Positions 26,777 to 35,999 of a stretch of DNA of 64,000 bases are shown here, piece by piece. Positions within the stretch are counted from its first letter, which is position 1. Each line of letters starts with the position of its first letter. The notes beneath the pieces were generated by a model. It had not been told where the DNA came from, did no database searches, and saw only the letters and a program-made list of their open reading frames with translations. Location of the stretch: positions 1,152,001 through 1,216,000 of the forward strand of contig NC_022041.1 of the NCBI RefSeq assembly GCF_000444995.1, written 5' to 3'. The DNA comes from Paracoccus aminophilus JCM 7686. Lineage in GTDB: Bacteria > Pseudomonadota > Alphaproteobacteria > Rhodobacterales > Rhodobacteraceae. The position numbers were made by a program, and so were the translations under genes.

Positions 26777-28228
26777 ATGGCGGGGTTGATGATTCAGGGG
26801 ACCGGCTCGAATGTCGGGAAATCGCTGGTCGTGGCGGGGATCTGCCGCGCCTTGCGCCTGCGCGGGCTCTCGGTCGCGCCCTTCAAGCCGCAGAATATGT
26901 CGAACAATGCCGCCGTGACCGCTGATGGCGGCGAGATCGGCCGGGCGCAGGCCCTGCAAGCCCGCGCGGCGGGCTTGGCGCCTCATACTGATATGAACCC
27001 GGTGCTGCTCAAGCCCGAAAGCGAGATGGGCTCGCAGGTGATCGTTCAAGGCCGCCGTCTGGGCACGTTTCGCGCCCGCGATTACTGGGCGATGAAGGCC
27101 GAGCTGATGGGGCGGGTGATGGAGAGCTATCGCCGCCTTGAGGCCGCCCATGATCTCGTGGTGGTCGAGGGGGCGGGCAGCGCCTCGGAGGTCAATCTGC
27201 GGGCGACGGACATTGCCAATATGGGCTTTGCCGAGGCCTCAGGCGTGCCGGTCTTTCTGCTCGGCGATATCGACCGGGGCGGCGTGATCGCGCAGATCGT
27301 CGGCACGAAAGCGGTGATCGCGGATGCCGATGTCGCGCGCATAAAAGGTTTCGTTATCAATAAGTTTCGCGGTGATCCTCAGCTGTTTGCCGATGGCTAT
27401 CAGATGATCGCGACGCAAAGCGGCTGGCCCGGTTTCGGCGTCCTGCCGGCCTTCGAGCAGGCGCATCTTCTGCCCGCCGAGGATGCGCAGGACATCCCGA
27501 CGCGCCGCGTGGGGAGCGGATTGCGCATCGGCTGGCTGGTGCTCTCGCGGGTGGCGAATTTCGATGACCTCGACCCACTGGCGGCCGAGCCGGGCGTCGA
27601 TCTGGTCGCGATCCGCGCCGGCGAGCCGATCCCCGGCGATCTCGATCTGGTCATCATTCCGGGCTCGAAATCGACGCGGGGCGATCTCGATTATCTGCGC
27701 GCGCAGGGCTGGGACATCGACCTTCTCGCGCATCACCGGCGCGGCGGGCGCATCCTTGGCATCTGCGGCGGCTATCAGATGCTGGGCCGCGCGGTCCATG
27801 ATCCCGAGGGGCTTGAGGGCGCGCCGGGCAGCTCAACCGGGCTGGGGCTGCTGGAGGTCGAGACCGTCTTGCAAGGCGACAAGGCATTGCGCGAGGTGAC
27901 CGGCGTGCATCTGGCCAGCGGGCGCGCGCTCAAAGGTTATGAGATTCATCTGGGCGTCACCACCGGCGCGGATCGCGCGCGGCCCTTTGCTCGGATCGGC
28001 GGGCAGGATGAGGGTGCGATCTCTGCGAGCGGCCGGGTCGAGGGCAGCTATCTTCATGGGCTTTTCAGCGATGACGGCTTTCGCGCCGCCTATCTGGCGG
28101 GCTTTGGCGCGGTTTCGGATCTGAGCTATGAGGCGCGGGTCGATGCGGTGTTGGACGCGCTGGCGGCCCATCTTGAGGCGCATCTCGATCTCGACGGGAT
28201 GCTGGCCGCAGCCGGGATCACAGGCTGA
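26777..28228 (+). CDS. cobQ: Adenosylcobyric acid synthase (glutamine-hydrolysing)
   Basis: Amidates the b, d, e and g side chains of adenosylcobyrinic acid a,c-diamide. The 483-residue protein has an N-terminal ATP-binding [11 protein letters not shown] loop and the hallmark [11 protein letters not shown]. The C-terminal glutamine amidotransferase nucleophile is in GICGGYQML. It follows cobO by 9 bp. Its 3' end overlaps by 11 bp the convergent hypothetical gene. Confidence 0.95.
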   Translation: MAGLMIQGTGSNVGKSLVVAGICRALRLRGLSVAPFKPQNMSNNAAVTADGGEIGRAQALQARAAGLAPHTDMNPVLLKPESEMGSQVIVQGRRLGTFRARDYWAMKAELMGRVMESYRRLEAAHDLVVVEGAGSASEVNLRATDIANMGFAEASGVPVFLLGDIDRGGVIAQIVGTKAVIADADVARIKGFVINKFRGDPQLFADGYQMIATQSGWPGFGVLPAFEQAHLLPAEDAQDIPTRRVGSGLRIGWLVLSRVANFDDLDPLAAEPGVDLVAIRAGEPIPGDLDLVIIPGSKSTRGDLDYLRAQGWDIDLLAHHRRGGRILGICGGYQMLGRAVHDPEGLEGAPGSSTGLGLLEVETVLQGDKALREVTGVHLASGRALKGYEIHLGVTTGADRARPFARIGGQDEGAISASGRVEGSYLHGLFSDDGFRAAYLAGFGAVSDLSYEARVDAVLDALAAHLEAHLDLDGMLAAAGITG

Positions 28229-28748
28229 GGAAAAGCGCCGGGTCGTAGCGCTCGGCGAGCGGACGGATAAGCGCGGGATGGCTCCAGCTGAGTTCGCGCA
28301 AGATGGCGCGGAGGAGGGTTGCGGGCGCCTCGGGCAGGGGCTGACCGTTGAGGATTGCGTCGCGCAGATCTTGCCTGAGCGCGCGCTCTTCGGGCGCGAA
28401 AAACTGCGCGAAGGGATGCGGCCCCGGACCGGGCGCGCGGGCCGATGAGAGCCCCGCGACATGCCAACCGGGCGGGGGCAGCAGATGGCGCGGCAGCTTG
28501 CGCGGCTCGCGCGTGCCGGGCTGGAAGAGCACAAGGCCGAAATTGCAGAGCCGGGGTTGCGCCGACAGCGCCTGATAGGCGCGGGGATAGAGCGGCGGGT
28601 CAACCGGCCAGGGCTTTGGCGCGCAGCAGAGCGTCGTCAGATCGACCGCGCCGATCTCGGCCAGAACGAAGGTCCAGTCAAGGGCTGCGAGCGCGTCGGC
28701 ATCGCTGCGGGTCAGGGGCGTGAGCGGCGGGATGAGTGTGTCAGTCAT
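28218..28748 (-). CDS. Hypothetical protein
   Basis: A 176-residue soluble protein that I do not recognise. It has no signal peptide or membrane segment, is Pro-rich ([20 protein letters not shown]), and has two adjacent cysteines (LCCAP near residue 42). The amino-acid composition looks coding, and no competing frame exists except the last 11 bp of cobQ, which it meets tail-to-tail. A link to cobalamin synthesis is only positional. Confidence 0.6.
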   Translation of the reverse strand: MTDTLIPPLTPLTRSDADALAALDWTFVLAEIGAVDLTTLCCAPKPWPVDPPLYPRAYQALSAQPRLCNFGLVLFQPGTREPRKLPRHLLPPPGWHVAGLSSARAPGPGPHPFAQFFAPEERALRQDLRDAILNGQPLPEAPATLLRAILRELSWSHPALIRPLAERYDPALFLSL

Positions 28749-28803
28749 GGCGCGGTTCGGGCTGGAAGCGGGTGAGGCGGTTTCGGTAGCGCGGTCGGAA
28801 TTT

Positions 28804-28826
28804 GGGTATTTGGGTGATGAAGAAAG
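28804..28826 (-). repeat. Copy 3 of the 23-bp dispersed intergenic repeat
   Basis: Exact reverse complement of the copy at 8444-8466. It lies between the hypothetical gene and the LLM monooxygenase, shortly after the latter's stop codon. Confidence 0.65.
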
Positions 28827-28860
28827 CGCGGGGCTCTGGCCTTTCGGGCGGCCACGGCGC

Positions 28861-29883
28861 TTAGCGCCAGCCGAGTTCCGGCGCGATCTGGGTTAGGATC
28901 GCCTCGATGACATGGGCATTATAGGCGACCCCGAGCTGGTTTGGCACCGTGAGGAGCAGCGTATCGGCCTCGGCGATGGCTTCGTCTTCGGCGAGCTCTT
29001 TGATGAGGCGGGCAGGTTCGGCGGCGTAGCTGCGCCCGAAGATTGCTCGGGTCGAGGCATCAATATAGCCGATCTGATCGGCGCTTTGGCTATCGCGGCC
29101 GAAATAGGTGCGGTCGCGGTCATCGATCAGCGCGAAAATGCTGCGGCTGACTGACACGCGGGGCGCGTGAGCGTGGCCTGCCTCTTTCCACGCGGCGCGA
29201 TAGGCGCGGATCTGATTGGCCTGCTGGATATGGAAGGGCTCGCCGGTTTCATCGGTCTTGAGGGTCGAGCTTTGCAGATGCATCCCGAGCTTGGCCGCCC
29301 AGATCGCGGTCGCGATCGTGCTGGAGCCCCACCAGATCCGGTCGCGCAGCCCCTCGGAATGAGGCTCGAGGCGCAAGAGACCCGGGGGATTGGGAAACAT
29401 CGGCTGGGGATTCGGCTCGGCAAAGCCTTCGCCTTTGAGCAGGTCGAGCAGCACCTCGGTGTGGCGGCGGCCCATCTCGCTGTCGGTTTCCTTGTCGTCG
29501 GGCTGGTAGCCGAAGTAACGCCAGCCATCGATCACCTGTTCGGGCGAGCCGCGGCTCAGGCCAAGCTGGAGCCGTCCGCCCGCGATCAGATCGGCGGCGC
29601 CGGCGTCTTCGGCCATATAGAGCGGGTTTTCATAGCGCATATCGATGACGGCGGTGCCGATCTCGATGCGCGAGGTCTGCGCGCCAATGGCTGCGAGGAG
29701 CGGGAAGGGCGAGGCGAGTTGGCGCGCGAAGTGATGGACCCGGAAATAGGCGCCATCTGCGCCCAGCTCTTCGGCGGCGACCGCGAGATCGATCGACTGG
29801 AGGAGCGCATCGCCAGCCGTGCGCGTGCCCGATTGCGGGGAGGGCGTCCAATGGCCGAAGGAGAGAAAACCGATCTTCTTCAT
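28861..29883 (-). CDS. LLM-class flavin-dependent oxidoreductase
   Basis: A 340-residue luciferase-like TIM-barrel monooxygenase. It opens with IGFLSFGHWTPS and has AAEELGADGAYFRVHHF, RIEIGTAVIDMRYENP and LQLGLSRGSPEQ, as in the luciferase/alkanesulfonate monooxygenase superfamily. Members use reduced FMN and oxygen; the substrate here is unknown. It lies 101 bp downstream of the serine acetyltransferase on the same strand. The context suggests, but does not show, a role in sulfur metabolism. Confidence 0.87.
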   Translation of the reverse strand: MKKIGFLSFGHWTPSPQSGTRTAGDALLQSIDLAVAAEELGADGAYFRVHHFARQLASPFPLLAAIGAQTSRIEIGTAVIDMRYENPLYMAEDAGAADLIAGGRLQLGLSRGSPEQVIDGWRYFGYQPDDKETDSEMGRRHTEVLLDLLKGEGFAEPNPQPMFPNPPGLLRLEPHSEGLRDRIWWGSSTIATAIWAAKLGMHLQSSTLKTDETGEPFHIQQANQIRAYRAAWKEAGHAHAPRVSVSRSIFALIDDRDRTYFGRDSQSADQIGYIDASTRAIFGRSYAAEPARLIKELAEDEAIAEADTLLLTVPNQLGVAYNAHVIEAILTQIAPELGWR

Positions 29884-29984
29884 CGCAAGCCTCCGCGGCG
29901 CAGGGAATGCGCCCTGTCGTGAGAGGTGGCCTTGTCCCGAGTTTGCCGGGGCAAGATGGTGGTCGCGGTCGTTCTGGCGCCGCC

Positions 29985-30923
29985 TCAGCCCGGCGTGGTG
30001 GCCGGGTGGAGGACCGAGAGCTCTGGTGCGGCCTGAGTGACGATTGCTGCAGCGGGAACCGGGCGGGTCAGCCAGACGCCGCCGCCGATCACCGCGCCGC
30101 GGCCGATGGTGATGCGGCCCAAGATCGTCGCACCGGCGTAGATGACGACATCATCCTCGATCACCGGATGGCGCGGGCGACCCTTGATGAGCTGGCCGTT
30201 GCCGTCATCTTCGAAGCGTTTCGCGCCAAGCGTGACCTGCTGGTAAAGCCGGACATTGCGGCCGATGATCGCGGTCTCGCCGATGACGACGCCAGTGCCG
30301 TGGTCGATGAAGAAGGCCGGGCCGATGCGGGCGCCCGGGTGGATGTCGATGCCGGTCATCGAATGGGACTGTTCGGCCATGATCCGGGCGATCATCGTCG
30401 CGCCGAGCCCATAAAGCACATGGGCGATGCGGTGGCGCAGGACGGCGGCGATGCCGGGGAAGCAGAAAATGATCTCGTCGAGGCTTTTTGCCGAAGGATC
30501 GCCCGCATAGGCGGCAGCGATATCGGTGTCATGGAGATCGCGCAGCACCGGCAGGGATGCGACGAAGGCGAGGCTTGCGGCCTCGGCGCGGGCATAGGTC
30601 TCTGTCGGGTCGGCATCGTCGCTCAGCATCCATTCGAGCGCGATCTGGCGCGCGATCCGCGCCTGCACCGTAGGCAGGGTGCGCGCGACATAGGCCTCGG
30701 TTTCATTGTGGCACATGCCGACCGGGCCGAAATGAGCGGGATAGAGCAGGCCGACGGTCTCGCTCAGGATCTCGTCGATCAGCGAGCGCGAGGGCAGGCA
30801 GGGGGCGGGGCGGTCCTTGTAGCGCTTTTGTTGCGAGATCATCCGGATCAGGCGCAGCTTCTCGGCCACCTCGCTCAGCGCGGCGGTGTCCGGTTCTGGC
30901 TGGCCTTGAAGCATCTGGTTCAT
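29985..30923 (-). CDS. Serine O-acetyltransferase (EpsC/SrpH type)
   Basis: Makes O-acetylserine, the acceptor for sulfide in cysteine synthesis. The 312-residue protein has a helical N-terminal domain and a left-handed beta-helix of hexapeptide repeats with the conserved DIHPGARIGPAFFIDHGTGVVIGE and GAKRF. The start MNQMLQG at 30923 is preferred because GGAAGG lies 10 bases upstream; ATGs at 30953 and 30944 are in frame. A TTAGGC-N6-GCCTAA palindrome lies about 40 bp upstream and may be its operator. Confidence 0.9.
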   Translation of the reverse strand: MNQMLQGQPEPDTAALSEVAEKLRLIRMISQQKRYKDRPAPCLPSRSLIDEILSETVGLLYPAHFGPVGMCHNETEAYVARTLPTVQARIARQIALEWMLSDDADPTETYARAEAASLAFVASLPVLRDLHDTDIAAAYAGDPSAKSLDEIIFCFPGIAAVLRHRIAHVLYGLGATMIARIMAEQSHSMTGIDIHPGARIGPAFFIDHGTGVVIGETAIIGRNVRLYQQVTLGAKRFEDDGNGQLIKGRPRHPVIEDDVVIYAGATILGRITIGRGAVIGGGVWLTRPVPAAAIVTQAAPELSVLHPATTPG

Positions 30924-30959
30924 CTTTGCCGGACCTTCCTTCATCGCTGTCATCCCAAA

Positions 30960-30977
30960 TTAGGCCGGTTCGCCTAA
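30960..30977. promoter_or_regulatory. Palindrome upstream of the serine acetyltransferase
   Basis: Perfect inverted repeat TTAGGC/GCCTAA with a 6-bp spacer, extended imperfectly by AAA and TTT on the flanks, in an AT-rich patch just ahead of the gene. It is a candidate operator for an unknown repressor. Confidence 0.4.
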
Positions 30978-31400
30978 ATTTCCAATGGGCGTGACCTTCC
31001 ATTTTTGCGCCCCGCCCGCAAGAGGGCGGCCGAAAGCTAAATCGTCGCGACAGCAACGCTTTCTTTACCTTTACCCGCTATGAGCGGCGGCGATTGTCAG
31101 AGGCGGGTTCGGTGAAAGCCGATCACGCCACGGTTTGGCGCCGAACTGCGCGCGCCAGCCGATTAAGAGAATTTGAAGGAGAAGATGGTCTTATGTGGGA
31201 TTTCTTGTATTCTGCGGGAAATGCAGCAGCTCGGCTGCGATTCCGGCGGGCGGGCGGCGCAAAGCGCCCAGATGGCGGAAATCTTTTCCTGAGCTCCTGC
31301 CTCATGGAATGCCTTTCTGCGGGCGGTTGTATTTTTAGCGCCCAAAAATACGATAAACATGGTAGAGATTTATAAGTAAAGCCGTTTGGCGGAGTGGACC
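30978..31400. other. Intergenic stretch with one doubtful small frame
   Basis: No clear gene. A 60-codon frame at 31193-31375 (+), starting MWDFLYSAG, has AAGGAG 11 bases upstream, and a 35-codon frame starts at 31185 close to the same site. Neither resembles a known protein. A short GC-rich palindrome (CGGGCGG...) sits inside. Confidence 0.3.
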
Positions 31401-31991
31401 ATGACCAGAACTCTTCTCGTCCCCGGGCTCGAAGGCTCGCCGGCCCCCCATTGGCAGCATTGGTGGGCTCTGACCGACCCGCGTGCGATCACGGTTGATC
31501 TTTCTGATCCCGGATCGCCCGATCCGATTATCTGGGAGGCAGAGCTTGCCGGCCAGATCCTTCAGCATCCCGACAGCGTGCTGGTCGGGCATTCGCTGGG
31601 TGCCGTGCTGATCACGCGTATTCTGGCCAAATGGCCGCAATTGCGGGTGCGCGCGGCCATGCTGGTGGCGCCCGCTGATCCAGCCGAACACAGCCGGATC
31701 GGTGGCTTTGCCCCGGTGGCCGAACATGCGCTGAGCGTGCCTGCGATGGTGATTGCCAGCCGCAATGACCCTTGGATGGGGTTTGAGCGGTTGCGCCAGC
31801 TGTCCCGGGCCTGGCGTGCGGATTTCGTCGATCTGGGTGACGCGGGCCATATCAACTCGGAGGCGGGCTATGGGCCTTGGCCGCAGGGCAAAGCCTTGCG
31901 CGACGAGCTTTTGGCGCGCAGCGCGACCGATCCCGATGGCGCGCATCCGGGCGATGTGCTGACCCTGACCCGGCGCAAGACCACCGTCTGA
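31401..31991 (+). CDS. Alpha/beta hydrolase, RBBP9/YdeN family
   Basis: A 196-residue serine hydrolase of the small RBBP9/YdeN type. The nucleophile elbow is GHSLGA near residue 63, the acidic residue lies in SRNDPWM, and the histidine in DAGHINSEAGYGPWP, a typical family ending. The ATG at 31401 has GGAG with 6-nt spacing. The physiological substrate is unknown. It stands alone. Confidence 0.88.
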   Translation: MTRTLLVPGLEGSPAPHWQHWWALTDPRAITVDLSDPGSPDPIIWEAELAGQILQHPDSVLVGHSLGAVLITRILAKWPQLRVRAAMLVAPADPAEHSRIGGFAPVAEHALSVPAMVIASRNDPWMGFERLRQLSRAWRADFVDLGDAGHINSEAGYGPWPQGKALRDELLARSATDPDGAHPGDVLTLTRRKTTV

Positions 31992-32008
31992 ACGTCGGGT
32001 GTTAGGCC

Positions 32009-32572
32009 CTAGCCGACCACCGTGCGGAAGAAGCGTAGAACCCCCTCGCCGGCATTGACCAGACGGTAGCTCTGCGCCGAGTTGAAGATTGTGAAATCGC
32101 CCGCCTCGACCGTGAGGGGGGCGGTTTCTAGTTCGACGCGCAGCCTGCCCTCGGTCACCGCAATCATCTCGTGCCAGCCGATCGGATCGGCTTCGGCCTG
32201 ATAGGTCTCGCCCGGGGCCAGCGACCAGCTCCAGAGCTGGGTTTCGTGGCGGGCCGGGACCGAGCCGAGCAGGACGCCGCGGCTGTCGGGGGAATGCCCG
32301 CGCCAGGCCAAAAGGCCGATACGCTTGGGATCGACCGCGGGCTCGGCGACCAGATCGACAAAGCCCACGCCAAGCGCATTGGCCAGCTTGTCGAGGCTCG
32401 AGAGGCTGATATTCGCGCCCTCGCCCTCAAGGGCCGCGATCATGCGGCGGCTGATGCTTGATGCCTCTGCCAAAGCCTGTTGGCTCAGGCCCGCAGCCTG
32501 ACGGAAGCGCCGCAGATTGGCGCCGAGATGGGTGAGAACGGTGGGGTCTTGACTGTGCATTATATTGCTCAT
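32009..32572 (-). CDS. XRE-family regulator with C-terminal cupin domain
   Basis: A 187-residue regulator. An N-terminal Cro/CI helix-turn-helix (LRRFRQAAGLSQQALAEASSISRRMIA) is followed by a cupin sensor domain with GWHEMIAVTEGRLRVE and GDFTIFNSAQSY. Such proteins usually regulate a neighbouring transport or amino-acid/polyamine gene. It is divergent from the EamA exporter, and the shared 15-bp gap plus gene starts carry two tandem palindromes. The ATG could be 32572 or 32560. Confidence 0.88.
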   Translation of the reverse strand: MSNIMHSQDPTVLTHLGANLRRFRQAAGLSQQALAEASSISRRMIAALEGEGANISLSSLDKLANALGVGFVDLVAEPAVDPKRIGLLAWRGHSPDSRGVLLGSVPARHETQLWSWSLAPGETYQAEADPIGWHEMIAVTEGRLRVELETAPLTVEAGDFTIFNSAQSYRLVNAGEGVLRFFRTVVG

Positions 32573-32598
32573 AGGGATTGTGCATTATGCTGCACAAT
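32552..32598. promoter_or_regulatory. Tandem operators between cupin regulator and EamA gene
   Basis: Operator 2 is a perfect inverted repeat of ATTGTGCA (32577-32584) and TGCACAAT (32591-32598) with a 6-bp spacer. Operator 1 is a weaker version, ACTGTGCA (32552-32559) and TGCTCATA (32566-32573). They are spaced 25 bp, and both share TGTGCATTAT. Operator 2 covers the EamA ATG, and operator 1 covers the regulator start, so binding would block both genes. Confidence 0.6.
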
Positions 32599-33519
32599 CC
32601 GCCCAAACGCAAATCCCTCGCCCTTACCTTCTCGCGTCAGGAACTGGCGCTGATCGCGGTTACCGTGATCTGGGGCGGCACCTTCCTGATCGTCCAGCAG
32701 GCGATGACCGTCAGCGGCGCGCTGTTCTTTGTCGGCCTGCGTTTCCTGATCGCGGGGCTGCTCGGTGCCTTGGTCTTTCGCCGCGATATGGTGGGGCTGA
32801 CCCGGACCGAGGTCAGCGCGGGGGTGATGATCGGGCTGATGCTCTGCCTTGGCTACGCCTTGCAGGGCCATGGGCTCAAGACGATCACCACCAGCCAATC
32901 GGCCTTCATCACCGCGCTTTATGTGCCGATCGTGCCGCTGTTGCAGTGGGGGCTCTTGCGCCGCCCGCCGGGGCTGATGAGCTGGCTTGGCATCGGGCTG
33001 GCCTTTGCGGGCCTCGTGCTGCTCGCCGGGCCAGATGCGGGACAGGTGTCTTTCTCCAGCGGCGAGCTTCTGACGCTTGGCAGCGCGGTCGCGGTTGCAG
33101 CCGAGATCATCTTGATCAGCATGTATGCCGGGCGCGTCAACAGCCGCCGGATCACGGTGATGCAGCTTCTTGCGGGCAGCGGTTTTTGCTTCCTGCTGAT
33201 GCCGGTCGCGGGGGAAAGTCTGCCGGCCTTCCATTGGATCTGGGTCACGGCGGCCATCGGTCTTGGCGCGGCCAGCGCGCTGATCCAGCTGACGATGAAC
33301 TGGGCGCAGAAGGTGGTTTCGCCGACGCGCGCCACGGTGATCTATACCGGAGAGCCGGTCTTTGCCGGGATCTTCGGCCGGATCGCGGGCGAGCGGCTGC
33401 CCGCCCTTGCCATGATCGGCGCGCTGCTGATCCTGATCGGCGTGATCGTAAGCGAGCTGAAGCCCGCCAAAGCCACGAGCAAAGCCGCTGGCAAAGCTTC
33501 TGCCACCACACCGAGCTGA
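32587..33519 (+). CDS. EamA/DMT-family inner-membrane transporter
   Basis: A 310-residue protein with about ten transmembrane helices in two EamA repeats. The first repeat begins VTVIWGGTFLIVQQAM and the second SAVAVAAEIILISMYAG. The C-terminal GEPVFAGIFGRIAGERL is typical of drug/metabolite exporters. The ATG at 32587 has AGGGA nine bases upstream; a TTG at 32578 is in frame. The Lys/Ala-rich tail is cytoplasmic. Cargo unknown. It is divergent from the cupin regulator, which probably controls it. Confidence 0.9.
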   Translation: MLHNPPKRKSLALTFSRQELALIAVTVIWGGTFLIVQQAMTVSGALFFVGLRFLIAGLLGALVFRRDMVGLTRTEVSAGVMIGLMLCLGYALQGHGLKTITTSQSAFITALYVPIVPLLQWGLLRRPPGLMSWLGIGLAFAGLVLLAGPDAGQVSFSSGELLTLGSAVAVAAEIILISMYAGRVNSRRITVMQLLAGSGFCFLLMPVAGESLPAFHWIWVTAAIGLGAASALIQLTMNWAQKVVSPTRATVIYTGEPVFAGIFGRIAGERLPALAMIGALLILIGVIVSELKPAKATSKAAGKASATTPS

Positions 33520-33573
33520 CCGGGCTCGGCTTCGGAGGCTGTGGAGGCGGCAGGTCATAGTTCCGACCGCCCC

Positions 33574-34299
33574 TTAAACATGCTGCAGAAAATCGCGCAG
33601 CCGCTCGCTTGGCGGATGGTCGATCATCTCGCGCGGGTCGCCATCGACCGAGATCTTGCCATGCTCCATGAAAATCAGCCGACTGCCGACCTGTTTGGCA
33701 AAGCCCATCTCATGGGTGACGACGACCATGGTCATGCCCTCTTGCGCGAGCTGGCGCATGACATTGAGCACCTCTTGCTTCAGCTCTGGATCAAGCGCTG
33801 AGGTCGGCTCGTCAAAGAGCATGACCTTCGGGCGCACCGCCAAAGCGCGCGCAATCGCCACACGCTGCTGCTGGCCGCCAGAGAGCTCGGAGGGCAGATG
33901 GCCCGCGCGCTCGCGCAGGCCGACCTTGTCCAGAAGCGCGAGCGCCTGCGCCTCGGCCTCGGCTCGGCTGGCGCCCCGGACTTGACGCGGGCCGAAGGCC
34001 ACATTCTGCAGGGCGGTCATCTGGGGAAAGAGGTTGAACTGCTGAAAGACCATGCCTGCTTCCTGCCGGATGGCGCGCAGGCTTTTCGACCCGGCCTTGA
34101 CCGATTTCCCGTCCACGATCAGATCGCCGCCCGAGATGGTTTCCAGCCCGTTGATGCAGCGCAACAGCGTCGATTTCCCCGAGCCTGAGGGCCCGATCAG
34201 CACGACGACCTCGCCTTGGTCGATGTTGAGATCCACCTGATCGAGCACGGTCAGATCGCCGAAGATCTTCGAGGTTTTGTGAAATTCGATAATGCTCAC
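33574..34299 (-). CDS. Polar amino-acid ABC transporter ATP-binding protein
   Basis: A 241-residue ABC ATPase of the GlnQ/HisP type. It has Walker [11 protein letters not shown]-loop VFQQFNLFP, signature LSGGQQQR, Walker B VMLFDEP, and the H-loop histidine in VVTHEMGFA. It starts with GTG, and GTGA overlaps the permease stop by 4 bp. It powers uptake by the permease and binding protein encoded just upstream. Confidence 0.93.
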   Translation of the reverse strand: MSIIEFHKTSKIFGDLTVLDQVDLNIDQGEVVVLIGPSGSGKSTLLRCINGLETISGGDLIVDGKSVKAGSKSLRAIRQEAGMVFQQFNLFPQMTALQNVAFGPRQVRGASRAEAEAQALALLDKVGLRERAGHLPSELSGGQQQRVAIARALAVRPKVMLFDEPTSALDPELKQEVLNVMRQLAQEGMTMVVVTHEMGFAKQVGSRLIFMEHGKISVDGDPREMIDHPPSERLRDFLQHV

Positions 34300-34991
34300 A
34301 GGATCCTCATGCGCTTTTCAATGAGACGCAGGATCAGCGAGAGAATCCCGGTCATAATGAGGTAAATGACACCGACGGCGGTCCAGATCTCGACCGCGCG
34401 AAAGTTCGAGGCCATGATTTCCTGCCCCGTCCGGGTCAGCTCGGCGACGCCGATGACGATGAAGAGCGAGGTGTCCTTGAGCGAGATGATATATTGGTTG
34501 CCAAGCGGAGGGATCAGGCGGCGGAAGGCCAGCGGACCGACGATATAGGCCAAGACCTTCCAGCGCGGCAGCCCCATGGCAAGCCCGGCCTCGCCCAAGC
34601 CCTTCGGGATCGACAGAAGCGCGCCGCGCACGATCTCTGCAATATAGGCGCCCGCGTTGATCGAGATCGCGATGACGGCGGCGGTCATCGGATTGATGCG
34701 CAGGGTTTTCAGCATGGCGATGTCGTAATCGGCGCCGATCTTCTTGGCGATGATCGGCAGCGCGAAGTAAAGAAACATCACCTGAACGACGATGGGCGTG
34801 CCGCGGATGACCTCGATATAGATCAGCGCCAGCGCATTGACGATGCGGTTGCCATAGGCGCGCATCAACCCGAAGAGAAAGCCGATCGTTGTGCCAAACA
34901 CCAGTCCCAGAAAGGCGATGAACAGCGTGACGCGCGCGCCCGCAAGCAGTTGCGGCAGGAATTGCGGGATGACGGACCAGTCGATTTCCAT
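34296..34991 (-). CDS. Polar amino-acid ABC transporter permease
   Basis: A 231-residue inner-membrane protein of the GlnP/HisMQ family. It has about five helices and the binding-protein-dependent EAA-type loop [28 protein letters not shown], split here by reading only its ends. The middle gene of a three-gene importer, it lies 78 bp after the binding-protein gene and overlaps the ATPase gene by 4 bp. Confidence 0.92.
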   Translation of the reverse strand: MEIDWSVIPQFLPQLLAGARVTLFIAFLGLVFGTTIGFLFGLMRAYGNRIVNALALIYIEVIRGTPIVVQVMFLYFALPIIAKKIGADYDIAMLKTLRINPMTAAVIAISINAGAYIAEIVRGALLSIPKGLGEAGLAMGLPRWKVLAYIVGPLAFRRLIPPLGNQYIISLKDTSLFIVIGVAELTRTGQEIMASNFRAVEIWTAVGVIYLIMTGILSLILRLIEKRMRIL

Positions 34992-35069
34992 CGCGGCCTC
35001 CGTTGTCTGGTGAGGCTGGGCAGGGGCTGAAGCGGCACTCCCGCTCCAGCCCGAAGGGAGAAGCGCGGC

Positions 35070-35810
35070 TTAGTTTGTCGGTTTCTGGCCGAACCATTTC
35101 TCATAGATGGCGTCATAGCGCCCATCCGCTTTGATCTTGGCCAGAGCCTCGCTCACCTTGGCGGTGTTCTCGCTGCCCTTGGGCAGCGCGATGCCATATT
35201 GCTGGCCTTCAAGCTTGTCGCCCACCGCTTTGACCTGACCGTTGCCCGCAGTCTTGATGTAGTAAAGCACGTTCGGCAGATCGTGGAGCGCGGCGTCCAC
35301 ATTGCCGGTGCGCACCTCCAGATAGGCGTTGTCGATATTCGGGAACTGGCGCAGCGTCGTGTCGGCGAGGTTTTTCTTCGCGTAATCCTCGGACGAGGTG
35401 CCGGTTTTCACCGCGAGCGTCTTGCCCTTGAGATCGCCCACGCCAGTGACGGTGCTGTCGGCGGGCACCATCAGCATGAGGCCGCTGTCATAATAGGGCG
35501 CCGAGAAATCGACCGCATTCTTGCGCTCATCCGTGATCGTGATCCCGGCGATCGCCGCGTCGATCTGGCCGGTTTGCAGCGCCGGGATGATGCCCGAGAA
35601 ATCCATCGGACGCAGCTCATAGGTGACGCCGATTTCCTTGGCGACCGCATCCCATAGATCGATGTCGAAGCCGACGTATTTATCGCCCTCCTTGAACTCG
35701 AAGGGCACGAAGGCGGTGTCGGTGGCGACGACCAGATCGGCGGCATGGACAGCCGTGCTCAGACCAAGCGAGAGGGCGGCCGCAGAGACGAATCTTAGGA
35801 ATTTGTTCAT
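35070..35810 (-). CDS. Amino-acid ABC transporter substrate-binding protein (GlnH-like)
   Basis: A 246-residue periplasmic protein of SBP family 3. The signal peptide ends near [12 protein letters not shown]. The motif [15 protein letters not shown] and the signature [13 protein letters not shown] are typical of glutamine/lysine/arginine-binding proteins. First gene of the importer; the start at 35810 is set by the signal peptide. Glutamine is a guess from similarity to GlnH. Confidence 0.92.
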   Translation of the reverse strand: MNKFLRFVSAAALSLGLSTAVHAADLVVATDTAFVPFEFKEGDKYVGFDIDLWDAVAKEIGVTYELRPMDFSGIIPALQTGQIDAAIAGITITDERKNAVDFSAPYYDSGLMLMVPADSTVTGVGDLKGKTLAVKTGTSSEDYAKKNLADTTLRQFPNIDNAYLEVRTGNVDAALHDLPNVLYYIKTAGNGQVKAVGDKLEGQQYGIALPKGSENTAKVSEALAKIKADGRYDAIYEKWFGQKPTN

Positions 35811-35946
35811 GTCGGTTTCCTGTTGGGCGAGTTGAGATGGGCGGTCGGCCCGATCGAGGGCAAGCTTTGCATGGTTGCGAGGCCCTTGCAACAATTGAGC
35901 AATTGGCTTTGGGACAGGCTTTTCACCCAGAGAAAACGCCAAGAAA

Positions 35947-35975
35947 AAACGCCCCGGTTTGCGACCGGAGCGTTT
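35947..35975 (-). terminator. Rho-independent terminator of the cys transport operon
   Basis: On the minus strand the stem AAACGCTCCGGT/ACCGGGGCGTTT, with one mismatch and a 5-nt loop, runs into TTTTTTCTT. It lies 25 bases after the cysW stop codon. Confidence 0.8.
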
Positions 35976-35999
35976 CAAGATTGGCCTGAGGCGACCCCA

